Below are positions 44,871 through 54,958 of a DNA stretch of 64,000 nucleotides, in pieces. The stretch comes from Corynebacterium poyangense. GTDB taxonomy: Bacteria > Actinomycetota > Actinomycetes > Mycobacteriales > Mycobacteriaceae. The notes beneath the pieces were generated by a model. That model made no database searches and had not been told where the DNA came from. It saw nothing but the letters and a program-made list of their open reading frames with translations. The stretch covers positions 2,553,998 through 2,617,997 of the forward strand of contig NZ_CP046884.1 in assembly GCF_014522205.1 (NCBI RefSeq). The letters run 5' to 3'. The translations under genes and the position numbers were made by a program. Positions within the stretch are counted from its first letter, which is position 1. Every line of letters starts with the position of its first letter.

Positions 44871-45143
44871 CTAGGACTGAGAAAGCTCCTGATACTTCTT
44901 AGCGACATCAGCAGGATCCGGGTTCGTGGCCGTTGTTCCATCGGAATATAACACCGTCGGGACCACGCGATTGCCGTCATTGACAGACTTCACGAACTCA
45001 GCCAAATCCTCGTGCTTTTCCACATCCCAACCATCGAAGGGGATGTTGTTTTTTTGCAATTCACTAATTAAATTCGCGCAGTGTGGGCACCATGAAGTGG
45101 CATATATGGTCACATGCTCGGTGGTTTTCGGAGTCTCAGTCAT
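44871..45143 (-). CDS. mrx1: Mycoredoxin-like glutaredoxin-fold protein
   Basis: The 90-residue protein has the active site WCPHC near residue 18 and the cis-proline/ligand segment NRVVPTVLYSDGTTATNPDPADV, typical of actinobacterial mycoredoxin-1. Mycoredoxins reduce mycothiol-mixed disulfides. The second active-site position is His rather than the Tyr of CPYC enzymes, a change that can alter redox potential. Identification as Mrx1 rather than a paralogue is an inference from the sequence. Confidence 0.8.
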   Translation of the reverse strand: MTETPKTTEHVTIYATSWCPHCANLISELQKNNIPFDGWDVEKHEDLAEFVKSVNDGNRVVPTVLYSDGTTATNPDPADVAKKYQELSQS

Positions 45144-45299
45144 AAGCTCAATCAGCCTCCTCTACATAAACTTCCTCAACACAGTCGCGCCGGCTGAGCA
45201 CCACCACGGCTGTACCAGGAATAACTATTCTGTGCGTGCTCTACCTTACTTAGCCTGGAAGCGAGCTTCCACCTGGCCTATCCATCTCATTTCTCCGGA

Positions 45300-45416
45300 C
45301 TAACCAACAACCGGTAGTCCTTTATGACGCCCGATAATGATCTGGATACAACCCTTTTCATCCGCCTCATCCAGAGTTCTCTGAAGCATCTTCCATCGCC
45401 GAGGAGTGGGTTTCAC
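45300..45416 (-). CDS. Possible 38-residue small protein, parS-started
   Basis: The minus-strand frame starting at GTG 45416 (inside the parS site at 45409-45424) encodes 38 residues, beginning VKPTPRRWKMLQRTLDEADE and ending IGRHKGLPVVG. It starts 15 nt after the yqgE stop, and composition looks protein-like, with an amphipathic helix and a beta strand. No good ribosome-binding site is visible and the family is unknown; conservation would decide whether it is real. Confidence 0.35.
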   Translation of the reverse strand: MKPTPRRWKMLQRTLDEADEKGCIQIIIGRHKGLPVVG

Positions 45417-45424
45417 GTGAAACC
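45409..45424. other. parS site (14/16)
   Basis: GGTTTCACGTGAAACC keeps the 14-bp palindromic core with both outer bases changed. It lies 8 bp downstream of the yqgE stop codon. Confidence 0.8.
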
Positions 45425-45431
45425 AGGGCCA

Positions 45432-46037
45432 CTAACTATCGAGAAGGTTCGCCGGGAACGTAGAAAAAAGTGGTAAGGGCTGTGCTTGGCGACGCATAAC
45501 CTCGCCCCATAAATCTACCCGCCCAGGAGTGGTGACATCTGATGGCAGAGCCGGGGTGACGAACCAATCTCCGCGTTCGATTTCTTCTTGAAGTTGCCCA
45601 GGTGACCACGAACAATAGCCAGCAAACAGCCGCATCCCGGCTACCAAAGAGCGCAATTTCTGCGGCTCTGCGTTTAAATTGATGTGAACCAATCGGTTAG
45701 CTAACCGAGTTAACTCGGGGTGCTCGGCTATGGTGACCTCTGGAAGAGTTACTCCTAACCCTACGACGGCTTGCTGTTCCACCGGTCCGCCGACATAAAT
45801 GGCTTGGGGCGGGGCAATAAGTTCTACCCAATCAGGCATAACCTCGTGCACGGCTGTTTCGCTGCGCTCGCTAAGCGTTACCCCGAAAGAACCATAAACA
45901 TCGTGCTCGATGAGAATGACCACGGATCTAGCAAAATAAGGGGAGGCCATACCCGGTGCAGCTACAAGCAACATTCCTGGTTCCGGATCGGTGCGCTCTA
46001 AGCCATTAAATAACCGATCACTGAAAATATCGCTCAC
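45432..46037 (-). CDS. YqgE/AlgH family (UPF0301) protein
   Basis: The 201-residue protein shows the family motifs GMLLVAAPGMASPYFARSVVILIEHD near residue 20 and IYVGGPVEQQAVVGLG near residue 80, then LFAGYCSWSPGQLQEEI near residue 140. No biochemical function is established for the family. GTG 46037 has AAGGAGG at 5 nt, which settles the start; the frame is open to 46136 inside the preceding gene. It lies 40 bp downstream of the CCA-enzyme gene on the same strand. Confidence 0.85.
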   Translation of the reverse strand: MSDIFSDRLFNGLERTDPEPGMLLVAAPGMASPYFARSVVILIEHDVYGSFGVTLSERSETAVHEVMPDWVELIAPPQAIYVGGPVEQQAVVGLGVTLPEVTIAEHPELTRLANRLVHINLNAEPQKLRSLVAGMRLFAGYCSWSPGQLQEEIERGDWFVTPALPSDVTTPGRVDLWGEVMRRQAQPLPLFSTFPANLLDS

Positions 46038-46077
46038 AGTTGCCTCCTTAACCTCGTTCCTCTGAATGTATATCCTG

Positions 46078-47547
46078 CTATTTTCTTTGGTTTGCCCACC
46101 ACTGACGAAGCTCAGCAACAGCCTCGGCATGGTCAAGGGGACCTCGCTCCAGACGCAGATCTTTAAGAAAAGTCCACGCCTTGCCTACTTCTGGCCCAGG
46201 AGAGATGCCCAAAATGCTCATAATCTCATTCCCGTCTAAATCCGGACGAACCTTAGCCAAGTCCTCCCGTGCGGCAATATCAGCAATTCTTTCTTCTAGT
46301 TGATCATAAGTACGCTGGAGACGTCGAGCTTTGTTCTTATTTCTTGTGGTGCAATCAGCACGCACCAATTTATGTAACCGGGGAAGAAGCGGACCTGCGT
46401 CAGCCACGTAGCGGCGTACCGCAGAATCTGTCCACTGCCCATCGCCAAATCCGTGAAACCGCATATGCAGATAAATAAGCTGACTGACGTCGCCAATCAT
46501 CTGCTTGGAGTACTTTAATTTTCGCATCCGACGTCGCACCAGCTTGGCGCCTACCACCTCATGATGGTGGAAACTCACTTGACCATTCTCGCTAAAAGCA
46601 CGGGTCTCGGGTTTACCGCAGTCATGCATGAGCGCTGCCCACCGCAGAACCACATCCGGTTCTTCTTCTTGGTCTATCGCTTGACGGAGTACCTGCAATG
46701 AGTGAGCATAAACATCTTTGTGTTGACGATGCTCATCCTGAGTTAACTTCATCGCTGGAATTTCAGGATAAATATAATCCGCTAACCCGACGTTGACCAG
46801 GATATTTATTCCTACCCACGGAGCAGCACCCAGCATCAGCTTGTCTAGCTCGGTCCGGATTCTTTCCGCAGTGATGCGTTGAATTTCACTGGACATCCGG
46901 GTCATAGCGTCCTGCACCCGGGGAGTAAGCCCAAAACCTAGTTGACTCACAAATCGGGCTGCGCGCAACATCCGCAGCGGGTCATCATGGAAAGAGATTT
47001 CCGGGATATCTGGAGTATCGAGAACACGGTTGACTAAGTCTTTCAACCCTCCCAAAGGATCATGGAATTCGCCCTGAATACGCCCTTCTACCAGGTTCAG
47101 TTGAACTGCCATGGCATTGACCTTAAAATCCCGCCGAACCAAATCCCCTTCTAAGGTGTCACCAAATTGCACCTCGGGATTTCGGGTTTCACCATCATAA
47201 GAATCAGAGCGGAACGTAGTGATCTCTATCTGCTGGCCTTCATGTTCGGCCGAGACTGTGCCAAAGGCAATACCGGTGTCCCATACCACCGAACAATGTT
47301 TCTCCAAGATTTCTGCGACCACTGCCGGGCGTGCCGGAGTGGTGAAGTCAAGGTCACTACCTAATCGGCCCAAGAGGGCATCCCTCACTGACCCGCCTAC
47401 CAGGTAGAGCGGCAAACCCCGCTGAGAAAAATCAGCGATAATTGGCCCGAGGAGACTGTTCAGAGCCTGAACTGACTGCTCAGCTTTTGCCAATAAACTA
47501 AGCGATTGCAGCGGATCATGAGATGGGTTTTCGGCCGAAGAATTCAC
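46078..47547 (-). CDS. pcnA: CCA tRNA nucleotidyltransferase
   Basis: The 489-residue protein adds or repairs the 3' CCA of tRNAs. The nucleotidyltransferase signature LVGGSVRDALLGRLGSDLDFTT lies near residue 48, RRDFKVNAMAVQL near residue 123, the neck region DPLRMLRAARFVSQLGF near residue 172, and an HD phosphohydrolase motif LMHDCGKPE near residue 280. GTG 47547 is chosen because TAGACT lies 7 nt upstream; the frame is open to 47643. In mycobacteria pcnA lies divergent to mutT4, as here. Confidence 0.92.
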   Translation of the reverse strand: MNSSAENPSHDPLQSLSLLAKAEQSVQALNSLLGPIIADFSQRGLPLYLVGGSVRDALLGRLGSDLDFTTPARPAVVAEILEKHCSVVWDTGIAFGTVSAEHEGQQIEITTFRSDSYDGETRNPEVQFGDTLEGDLVRRDFKVNAMAVQLNLVEGRIQGEFHDPLGGLKDLVNRVLDTPDIPEISFHDDPLRMLRAARFVSQLGFGLTPRVQDAMTRMSSEIQRITAERIRTELDKLMLGAAPWVGINILVNVGLADYIYPEIPAMKLTQDEHRQHKDVYAHSLQVLRQAIDQEEEPDVVLRWAALMHDCGKPETRAFSENGQVSFHHHEVVGAKLVRRRMRKLKYSKQMIGDVSQLIYLHMRFHGFGDGQWTDSAVRRYVADAGPLLPRLHKLVRADCTTRNKNKARRLQRTYDQLEERIADIAAREDLAKVRPDLDGNEIMSILGISPGPEVGKAWTFLKDLRLERGPLDHAEAVAELRQWWANQRK

Positions 47548-47701
47548 GCGGCTGAGTCTACCTGGATACCATGTGCCGCCATGACCCCAGTCCTCAGCCT
47601 CGGGGAGCCCTGAGCTAGGGGAGGGGTTTTCGAGGCTTTCCATCCCCCGAATACCGAGCCGTTAATACCGAAATGTGTGGCTAGGGGATACGATCAGAGG
47701 A

Positions 47702-48619
47702 ATGAGTGAAAACCCTGGTGCGTCTGATAACACCGTCGCCGGCGCGGTCTCGCATTCCGCCCGACGGCGGCGACGTCGCTCTCGGCGACGCTCTTCAGGC
47801 AACCCGAGTTCCCCACAAAACTCTGCCGCCCAAAAGAAAAAGACGCAGAACTCCGGCGCTGAGTCGGCATCTTCTAGCTCTTCAGAGCGCGGGGAGCAGT
47901 CTGAGACAAGCCAGTCTAAAACTAATCGCCAATCATCGGCGCGACGCGGACGTCGAACTCAAAATCAACGCTCAAAGTCGGCTCAACGCTCGGGAGCTAA
48001 ATCTAAGACTCGGCAGCAGAAACAGCGTAAAACTCGTTCTGGCGCCTCCTCCTCGGGAACGGCGCGGCGCAAAAACCGGCGGCGGACGGCAACCCAGAAT
48101 TCTCAAGCAACGTCGAGTATGCCAACTCGTCATGAGACCTCAGCCGGTGGTTTGGTGCTTTCCGGTTTGGCTGAGGCTGTTTCTGGCTCACACGTTGATC
48201 TCTCAAGAATCTATGTTGCGCTGATAGGCCGCCTAGATCGGCGGCGGCGTTTACTGTGGTCCATGCCCAAAGGCCATGTAGAAAACGATGAAGAAGTCCG
48301 GTTAACCGCGGAACGAGAGGTGTGGGAAGAAACCGGAATCTACGGTGAAGTCATCGCCGAACTCGGCGTCATTGATTACTGGTTTGTCTCCGATGGGGTT
48401 CGGATCCACAAAACCGTCCACCACCATCTACTCCGCTATGTTGATGGAGATCTCAATGATGAGGATCCAGAGGTCACCGAAGTAGCGTGGATTCCGGTCA
48501 GTGAACTCATTGAGCATCTGGCGTATGCCGATGAACGCAAACTTGCCCGCACTGCGGTACGTCGACTGCCAGCCTTGGCGCGTCAAGAAAAGACGGAGGG
48601 GAGGGTTACTCCACGGTGA
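47702..48619 (+). CDS. NUDIX hydrolase with basic disordered N-terminus (MutT4-like)
   Basis: The 305-residue protein has an Arg/Ser/Gln-rich N-terminal region of about 140 residues (for example [16 protein letters not shown]) followed by a NUDIX domain. The NUDIX box reads [18 protein letters not shown] then EETGI, fitting GX5EX7REUXEEXGU. NUDIX enzymes cleave nucleoside diphosphate derivatives with a divalent metal. Position between pcnA and DUF6049-murJ matches mycobacterial mutT4 (Rv3908). TACGAT (47689-47694) lies 7 nt before the ATG, indicating a leaderless transcript. The basic tail might bind nucleic acid, an inference. Confidence 0.88.
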   Translation: MSENPGASDNTVAGAVSHSARRRRRRSRRRSSGNPSSPQNSAAQKKKTQNSGAESASSSSSERGEQSETSQSKTNRQSSARRGRRTQNQRSKSAQRSGAKSKTRQQKQRKTRSGASSSGTARRKNRRRTATQNSQATSSMPTRHETSAGGLVLSGLAEAVSGSHVDLSRIYVALIGRLDRRRRLLWSMPKGHVENDEEVRLTAEREVWEETGIYGEVIAELGVIDYWFVSDGVRIHKTVHHHLLRYVDGDLNDEDPEVTEVAWIPVSELIEHLAYADERKLARTAVRRLPALARQEKTEGRVTPR

Positions 48620-51336
48620 TGCCAATCCGTCGTTTCTGCGCTCTCCTCGGGATCAGTGCTCTTTCTGCTGCTTTCGGCACGTTATCCTTAGACCTAACAC
48701 TCACCGCTGCTCCAGCTCAGGCTCAAGGAGTAGCCGTCCCCTTGGATATCACTAACCCTTCAGTCGCAGTCCAGTGGGATAACCCAGCACTACGTAGTGA
48801 TGACCGTCAGTCCTTTGTCTCAATGGAGCTGGAAAGCCTGCCTCAAAGCCTTAGCAACCCCGGAGACGGCCTGAGGTTTCACGTGAAACTCCGCAATAAC
48901 GGAGAGGAACGGATAAGCAACATCAATGTCGTGCTACGTCGGGGAGAAGCCCAGCATTCAGCTGCCGAAATGCGTCGTATCATGGCCCTCAACGCAGGCG
49001 CCTATACCGCAGCGCACTACCAAGCACCGGTAGATTTTTCCCTCGAACCTGGAGAATCCCGAGAATTCTGGGTAGAAGCTCCCACCAACTCTGACCAACC
49101 TGGCTCTTTTCCCATCAAAGATCCCGGTATCTATCCCATTTTCTTTGGGCTCGACGGCACGACGAACCACACCGGGACGGTGCAATTAACGAGTCAGCGT
49201 TTTCTCCTCAGCGCTGGTCCGCTCGGGGGCACAAATACCAATCCAGGCCAGCCGAGCGCAGAGGAGACCCATGATGCAGAAGAATCAGCGACGTCCTCGG
49301 AGGTTTCGGGAACAGGGTTGAGTCTCGTCCTTCCGCTAAGTGCCTACGTTGACATCATTCCTGGAGAAACAGGTGAAGCCCCTGGGGATACCCCTTTGGT
49401 GCTTTATAGCGATGACCTAGCTGATCAACTAAGCGCTGGGGGGCGCCTGGGTGAGCTATTAAAAACCTATAAAACATATCTTCAAGGTGAGAATAATCCC
49501 ATCCGTTCCTCGGCCTGCTTAGCCATTGACCCAGCATTATTGGATGCGGTCCATCGGATGACGAAAGGCTACACGGTCGCAAATTCTCGACCTGCCATCG
49601 AAACCTCAGGGCAACGCCTTCGGGATAGCTGGAATTCCCACAATTCTCAGTCCGGTGAACATCCTGGTTCCGGTTCAGCAGCGGCTCAACAATGGCTTGA
49701 TGAATTAACCAGCCTCGCTAGCAATACCTGCGTTGTCTCCTTACCCTGGGCTAATACCGATCTCAACGCGGTAGCTGCCAGCAACAATCCTTGGCTTATG
49801 CGTGAAGCCCTAGGACGTGGACCTGAGCTCATCAGTTCTATCCTGAACACGTCGACCGTAGAAAACGTCGTTATCCCAGGGAATGGGTATATTACTCCCG
49901 CAACCGTTCGGAGTTTGGGCTGGGCTACTAGTGGTAGTGCGCAGTCGGTGACTGATTTCAGCACGAAGATTGAAAAAGATTTTGAAGCTGAGGCTCAACG
50001 CCGTGGAACCCAGAATTCTCAAGATTCAGAAACCAGCCTTAATGATGAGAATATGCCTTCCTCTGCGCCGCTGGCGCCTCCCGTGCCGAGCCTAGAAAAC
50101 GCAGTATCGGTGTTAGTAGCCGGAAATACGGTGTGGGATTCGAATCGAGTGGACAGGTTTACCCAACTAGCGCCGGGAATTCGTGCGGTGAGTTATCACG
50201 CTTCTTTGGCCGCCAGTTTAGGCGAAACAGGGGAGCACCCAGATACCCCCGCCTATGCCAATCCTGATGCCCGCTATGATGCCCGTCTTGACTCACCGGC
50301 GGCCCGTGATTCTATTGCGGCAGGTGCCCTAGCCATGTCTCTTACAGAGACGAGTAATCAATCGCAACAGCATTCTGGCCCGGTCCTCATGATGCCCCCA
50401 GCGGAGCTTAGCACCTCCACGGCGGAAAGCATCTTGCAAACTGCTGCGTCGCTTTATGCCTCGGGCCGGGCTGAGAGCCTGAGTCTGAGTGATTACCTAA
50501 CCCCAGATCCGCAACAGGCTGCGGCGTTGAACGCTACGCCTGAAGCAGCAGACAATGCTCCCCCCACCGCTGAGGTCGGCTCCCCATATCCAGATCCCGG
50601 CATTATTAGCGACACGGAAATTCTGCAGGCTAGCCGAGAAGCCGGATTTAGTGATGACCTCACCCGGTTGTTGAGTAATGACCCGACTATCGCATTAACC
50701 CGCTATGCTTTCACTGCTCCGCTACGTCAGGAAGTGCTCCGTACCCTAAGTGTCTGTGATCGTCATGCGGCTAGTACCTATCAAGCTGCGGTACAACGAA
50801 CGGGAGATCGGCTCAAAGAAAATCGGGAGCGGCTCCTTGCTTTAGGTCGTGCCGTCACCTTAATCCCCCCTGGCGGGGTTTATACCCGTACCTCTGATTC
50901 TTCACCCTTATTGGTGGTGGCAGAAAATCGTCTACCACTTCCGGTGGAAACTGTTGTTCAATATCGAGCCCCTAGCGGTGTTACTCTACAAACTCCCGGC
51001 TCGGTGAGAATCCCGGCGTCTGGTTCCATTACGGTGCAATTGACACCGAAGATCCCACCCGAGCATGATCGTACTCAGTTGCAATTGTGGTTATCGACCG
51101 GCGACGGCGCAGCAATTTCCTCTCCGGTGGATATCACAGTGCAAAACCGTGCCAATTTCTTTAGTACTTCTGGGCTGGCCCTGATTGTCCTCAGCGCTTT
51201 GGCGTTGATCCTGGTTTTCCGGGTTGGCCGGCATAGCAAACGGTTGAAACACCGCGGTGTGTCTCATCCAGCTGCTGCGCCTTTCCGTCCCCATTATCCC
51301 GATAATGAACAGAATGGTCCCCGTGAACCCTACTGA
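48616..51336 (+). CDS. DUF6049 exported envelope protein
   Basis: The 906-residue protein has an N-terminal signal peptide ending near APAQAQG (about residue 38), a long extracytoplasmic part and a C-terminal membrane anchor [16 protein letters not shown] followed by basic [12 protein letters not shown]. It corresponds in position and architecture to mycobacterial Rv3909, next to the lipid II flippase gene; the function is unknown. GTG 48616 or ATG 48619 are both possible; each overlaps the NUDIX stop. A parS site (48875-48890) is embedded and translated as RFHVKL. Confidence 0.85.
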   Translation: MMPIRRFCALLGISALSAAFGTLSLDLTLTAAPAQAQGVAVPLDITNPSVAVQWDNPALRSDDRQSFVSMELESLPQSLSNPGDGLRFHVKLRNNGEERISNINVVLRRGEAQHSAAEMRRIMALNAGAYTAAHYQAPVDFSLEPGESREFWVEAPTNSDQPGSFPIKDPGIYPIFFGLDGTTNHTGTVQLTSQRFLLSAGPLGGTNTNPGQPSAEETHDAEESATSSEVSGTGLSLVLPLSAYVDIIPGETGEAPGDTPLVLYSDDLADQLSAGGRLGELLKTYKTYLQGENNPIRSSACLAIDPALLDAVHRMTKGYTVANSRPAIETSGQRLRDSWNSHNSQSGEHPGSGSAAAQQWLDELTSLASNTCVVSLPWANTDLNAVAASNNPWLMREALGRGPELISSILNTSTVENVVIPGNGYITPATVRSLGWATSGSAQSVTDFSTKIEKDFEAEAQRRGTQNSQDSETSLNDENMPSSAPLAPPVPSLENAVSVLVAGNTVWDSNRVDRFTQLAPGIRAVSYHASLAASLGETGEHPDTPAYANPDARYDARLDSPAARDSIAAGALAMSLTETSNQSQQHSGPVLMMPPAELSTSTAESILQTAASLYASGRAESLSLSDYLTPDPQQAAALNATPEAADNAPPTAEVGSPYPDPGIISDTEILQASREAGFSDDLTRLLSNDPTIALTRYAFTAPLRQEVLRTLSVCDRHAASTYQAAVQRTGDRLKENRERLLALGRAVTLIPPGGVYTRTSDSSPLLVVAENRLPLPVETVVQYRAPSGVTLQTPGSVRIPASGSITVQLTPKIPPEHDRTQLQLWLSTGDGAAISSPVDITVQNRANFFSTSGLALIVLSALALILVFRVGRHSKRLKHRGVSHPAAAPFRPHYPDNEQNGPREPY
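48875..48890. other. parS site (14/16)
   Basis: GGTTTCACGTGAAACT keeps the central 14 bp of the consensus and differs in both outer bases. It lies inside the DUF6049 gene. Confidence 0.8.
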
Positions 51337-54300
51337 TCCGGCTCATTCCGCCAGCCCTGCCGCTCGCGCCGGGCTGCGATCCCGCATCATCCCGCCTTCT
51401 CCGCCGGCCCCGGTGCCTGAACCCCGAAAGGCCCCTCAGGCCAAGAACACCGGAATTGGGTCCGACGACGACAAGTCCCTGCTTAACCGAGCCCCCGGAA
51501 ATACCGCAGTGGCCACTGCTGACTCACCGCACCGCTCATCACCGCAGGGAGACTCTGCCGCTGATTCTGAGCATCAGCCCAGCGATAGCGACGTGGTTCG
51601 TTCCACCGGTTCGATGGCTATTCCTACCTTACTGTCCCGAATCACTGGGTTTCTTCGAACAGTTCTTATCGGAACTAGTTTAGGTTCTGCGGTTGCTTCG
51701 GCTTTTAATACCGCTAATACTCTTCCTAATCTGATTACTGAAATTGTTTTAGGGGCGGTTCTTACTTCTCTGGTGGTTCCTGTTTTAGTTCGGGCAGAAA
51801 AAGAGGATCCGGATCGCGGCGCGGAATTTATCAGAAGGCTTTTCACTTTATCAATGTCGGTTTTGCTCTTTGTCACTTTAATTGTGACTCTCGGCGCACC
51901 GATTTTAGTCAGAACATATTTACGTGCTGATGGCGAAGTCAATATTATTCAATCAACATCCTTCGCTCTTTGGCTTCTTCCTCAAGTTTTCTTCTACGGG
52001 TTATTTTCCCTCTTTATGGCTATTCTTAACACCAAGGGAGTATTCCGCCCTGGAGCCTGGGCGCCGGTAGCCAATAATGTCGTCAGCATCGCGGTATTGC
52101 TGATCTATCAATTCCTCCCGGGGTCATTGGATCCAGGGGCACCTAGCGGTCTTTTTGATCCCCACGTGTTGCTTCTCGGCCTGGGAACAACCTTGGGTGT
52201 CATTGTGCAGTTCCTCATCATGCTGCCGCCCTTGCGTCGAGCCCAAATAGATTTACGCCCACTATGGGGCATTGATGAACGGCTAAAACAATTCGCCGGC
52301 ATGGGCCTGGCAATTATTGTCTATGTGGGTGTTTCCCAATTCGGTTTCGCCATCACCACCCGCATCGCTTCTGGCGCCGATGCCGCTGCACCATTTATTT
52401 ATTCTCAGCACTGGCTGCTTCTCCAGGTTCCTTATGGAATCATCGGCGTAACATTATTAACAGCAATTATGCCTCGGCTTTCTCGTTATGCCGCAGAAGG
52501 CGATGATCGCGGAGTAGTATCTGATTTAACCTTAGCTACTAAATTAACTTTTATCGCGCTCATTCCTGTTGTTATTTTCTTTACCGCCTTTGGCACTGAT
52601 ATATCTCAAACTCTCTTTGCCTTTCGCGATTTCACCATGCACGATGCCCAGCTTTTAGGCTGGACTCTAAGCTTTTCTGCATTCACCCTCATTCCTTATT
52701 CTCTGGTGCTATTACACCTCCGGGTCTTTTACGCCCGTGAGGAAGTATGGACACCCACCTTTATCATTGCTGGAATCACCGGGGCCAAAGTGGTCTTAAG
52801 CTATCTCGCCCCCCTCGTTGCCTCCTCGCCGGAACGAGTCGTCGTTCTTCTCGGCGCCGCCAATGGCTTTGGTTTCGTCGCCGGCGCCATCATTGGTGTT
52901 GTGCTGCTCAGACGTAAACTCGGGCAACTGCAGTCTCAAGATATTTTGCGTACGACGTTCTGGGCCGTGGGTGCGTCAGCCGCAGGCGTCGCTATCTCCT
53001 GGTTCCTCAACCTGTTTTTCACCCATCCGCTCTCCGGTTTCATGCACCACTTGGGTAAAATCGGCGCTTTCTTCCACCTCGGATTCATGGGCATCGTATT
53101 CCTCGTCGTCACCGGAGTTGTTCTTTCTTTCTCCCATTTACCTGAGGTCCAAAACCTGGGTTCAGCCCTCAGCCGTATTCCCGGTATGCGGAGCTTTATT
53201 CAACCCGACACTGATGCTCAAATCGATATCGCTGAACCCACCCAGCAGGAGTATTCAGCTCAAATCCAAGGCATTGACGCCTTTAACGCCTCCCCGGTGC
53301 CGCCGCCCATGTCTGCCGGTGTCGTCCGTGGGCCTCGCCTCGTTCCCGGCGCTCCAGTAGCTGATGGTCGATTCCGCCTCTTAGCGGATCACGGCTCAGT
53401 CACCGGCGCTCGTTTTTGGCAAGCCAAGGAATTAGCCACCGCCCGCACTGTAGCCCTCGTTTTTGTCGATACCTCCGGCGCTGCTCCCTTAGCTCCAGCA
53501 TCTCCAGCAGCAGCCGCCGGTGCCGCTAGCGAGGTAGCTCGACGCACCCGCAAACTCGCCCAGCTTCATCACCCCGGTATCGCCCCGAATATCGAGGTCC
53601 TGGCTTATCGCTCCGGTTGTCTCGTGGTCTCAGATTGGGTCCCCGGACGCTCACTGCGGGATCTTTCGGAAGCAGGCGGAGCTAATCCCCACGCTGCGGC
53701 GTTCGCTACCGCTAATCTTGCTGATGCTGCGGCAGCCGCGCACCAAGCCAAAACCCCCCTTGGCTTAGACAACCGCTCTCGGATTCGCATTAGTACCGAT
53801 GGGGTAGCAGTCCTAGCGTTCCCCGCGGTTCTCCCAGGCGCCACCTATGAGGCTGATTTTTCCGCCATCGCCTCTACTCTGACCGGTCTTGTTCAAGATA
53901 ATTCCGATGCCGCAGATGTGCTTGCGGTCCGGGATGAAGCCCGCCACGCTACCGCTGCTTTAGCACAAGAAGATCCGACGTCCGAGCGGGTTTCCATGGC
54001 AGAGCTTACCCAGAATCTACGCCAAGTAGGGTTGCAGAATCAGGTGGAGCATGATGAGCCTGCCGTCGAATCTCAGACCCCCGGAATCGTGTTGGAAGGC
54101 GAGGATAAAATCCCTCAGCCTGAGGCCCGGCCTGGTTTTGGTTCTAAGTCCTATGGCGGGCACACCTTGACGGTGGTGGGAGTCTTGGTGTTGCTCTTGG
54201 TCATCATTGTGGCTTCGATAACCGCATGGTTTGCCAGTTTATTAGTGGGTAATAACGATGGTGCTCCTATTAACCCGGAATCTTTCCAGAATTCCCAAAT

Positions 54301-54829
54301 GACAGCCTCCACTACGGTAGCTACCCAAAATGTCACCTTGGCGCAGGAATGGTGGCCAGCTCCCAGCGGGGGAACCGAGGCGATCATAGGCCATGATGTT
54401 CCGGACGTTATTGACGACAACCCAGCTACTGCCTGGACCAATCCGCGACTGCAAGGTAGCGACACCAATCAAGGTGTGGGGTTGTTATTGACCTTGGCCC
54501 ACCCCGTTGACCTTCGCAGTCTCTACATTGATACGCATAGCCAAAATGTCCAGGTTTCGGTGTATTCGGTACCTACCGGGCTTAATCTTGCCGAGTTTAA
54601 GGATCGAAATCAGGCTAAGCCTCTAAAGCGGGCCGTTCTTGAGGGAGCACCGGTGACCATCTCTATTCCTCAGGAAACTGACTCTCAAGCTGTACTCTTA
54701 TGGTTTAGCCCCCCAAGTGGGGTGGATATGTCCTTGCGGTCAACTTTAGGTCTGGACATTAAAGATGTGACTATCACAGGTGTAACTTTGGGTGCAAAAT
54801 CATCCACCACGGCGAATAATCTTCCTTAG
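51305..54829 (+). CDS. murJ: Lipid II flippase MurJ fused to pseudokinase-like and C-terminal exported domains
   Basis: The protein of about 1174 residues has a disordered Pro/Ala-rich N-terminus of about 85 residues and then the MurJ/MviN membrane core with about 14 segments (STGSMAIPTLLSRITGFLRT near residue 83). A cytoplasmic kinase-like domain follows (about 680-870; LADHGSVTGARFWQAKELATARTVALVFVD) that lacks an obvious HRD or DFG triad. One more membrane segment lies near residue 960 and a discoidin-like extracytoplasmic domain ends the protein. This is the layout of mycobacterial MviN (Rv3910). It flips lipid II for peptidoglycan synthesis. The start is uncertain: ATG 51305, ATG 51314 and GTG 51323 all overlap the previous gene. 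Confidence 0.9.
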   Translation: MNRMVPVNPTDPAHSASPAARAGLRSRIIPPSPPAPVPEPRKAPQAKNTGIGSDDDKSLLNRAPGNTAVATADSPHRSSPQGDSAADSEHQPSDSDVVRSTGSMAIPTLLSRITGFLRTVLIGTSLGSAVASAFNTANTLPNLITEIVLGAVLTSLVVPVLVRAEKEDPDRGAEFIRRLFTLSMSVLLFVTLIVTLGAPILVRTYLRADGEVNIIQSTSFALWLLPQVFFYGLFSLFMAILNTKGVFRPGAWAPVANNVVSIAVLLIYQFLPGSLDPGAPSGLFDPHVLLLGLGTTLGVIVQFLIMLPPLRRAQIDLRPLWGIDERLKQFAGMGLAIIVYVGVSQFGFAITTRIASGADAAAPFIYSQHWLLLQVPYGIIGVTLLTAIMPRLSRYAAEGDDRGVVSDLTLATKLTFIALIPVVIFFTAFGTDISQTLFAFRDFTMHDAQLLGWTLSFSAFTLIPYSLVLLHLRVFYAREEVWTPTFIIAGITGAKVVLSYLAPLVASSPERVVVLLGAANGFGFVAGAIIGVVLLRRKLGQLQSQDILRTTFWAVGASAAGVAISWFLNLFFTHPLSGFMHHLGKIGAFFHLGFMGIVFLVVTGVVLSFSHLPEVQNLGSALSRIPGMRSFIQPDTDAQIDIAEPTQQEYSAQIQGIDAFNASPVPPPMSAGVVRGPRLVPGAPVADGRFRLLADHGSVTGARFWQAKELATARTVALVFVDTSGAAPLAPASPAAAAGAASEVARRTRKLAQLHHPGIAPNIEVLAYRSGCLVVSDWVPGRSLRDLSEAGGANPHAAAFATANLADAAAAAHQAKTPLGLDNRSRIRISTDGVAVLAFPAVLPGATYEADFSAIASTLTGLVQDNSDAADVLAVRDEARHATAALAQEDPTSERVSMAELTQNLRQVGLQNQVEHDEPAVESQTPGIVLEGEDKIPQPEARPGFGSKSYGGHTLTVVGVLVLLLVIIVASITAWFASLLVGNNDGAPINPESFQNSQMTASTTVATQNVTLAQEWWPAPSGGTEAIIGHDVPDVIDDNPATAWTNPRLQGSDTNQGVGLLLTLAHPVDLRSLYIDTHSQNVQVSVYSVPTGLNLAEFKDRNQAKPLKRAVLEGAPVTISIPQETDSQAVLLWFSPPSGVDMSLRSTLGLDIKDVTITGVTLGAKSSTTANNLP

Positions 54830-54958
54830 AAACTATGCTCACGCTACCCTTAGGAACTTCTCAGAATGCCCAATAAATTGGGTGTCAGCCCTATCTCCCG
54901 GATCCTTAGTCTCTGACCAAGAACATGTGAATACATAACCGGAATCGGGGGAATAAAG

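Noticed and set aside
51574-51942. Long antisense frames within murJ and other conserved genes as real genes
   Set aside because: They are shadows of strongly supported coding frames and show no recognisable protein features.
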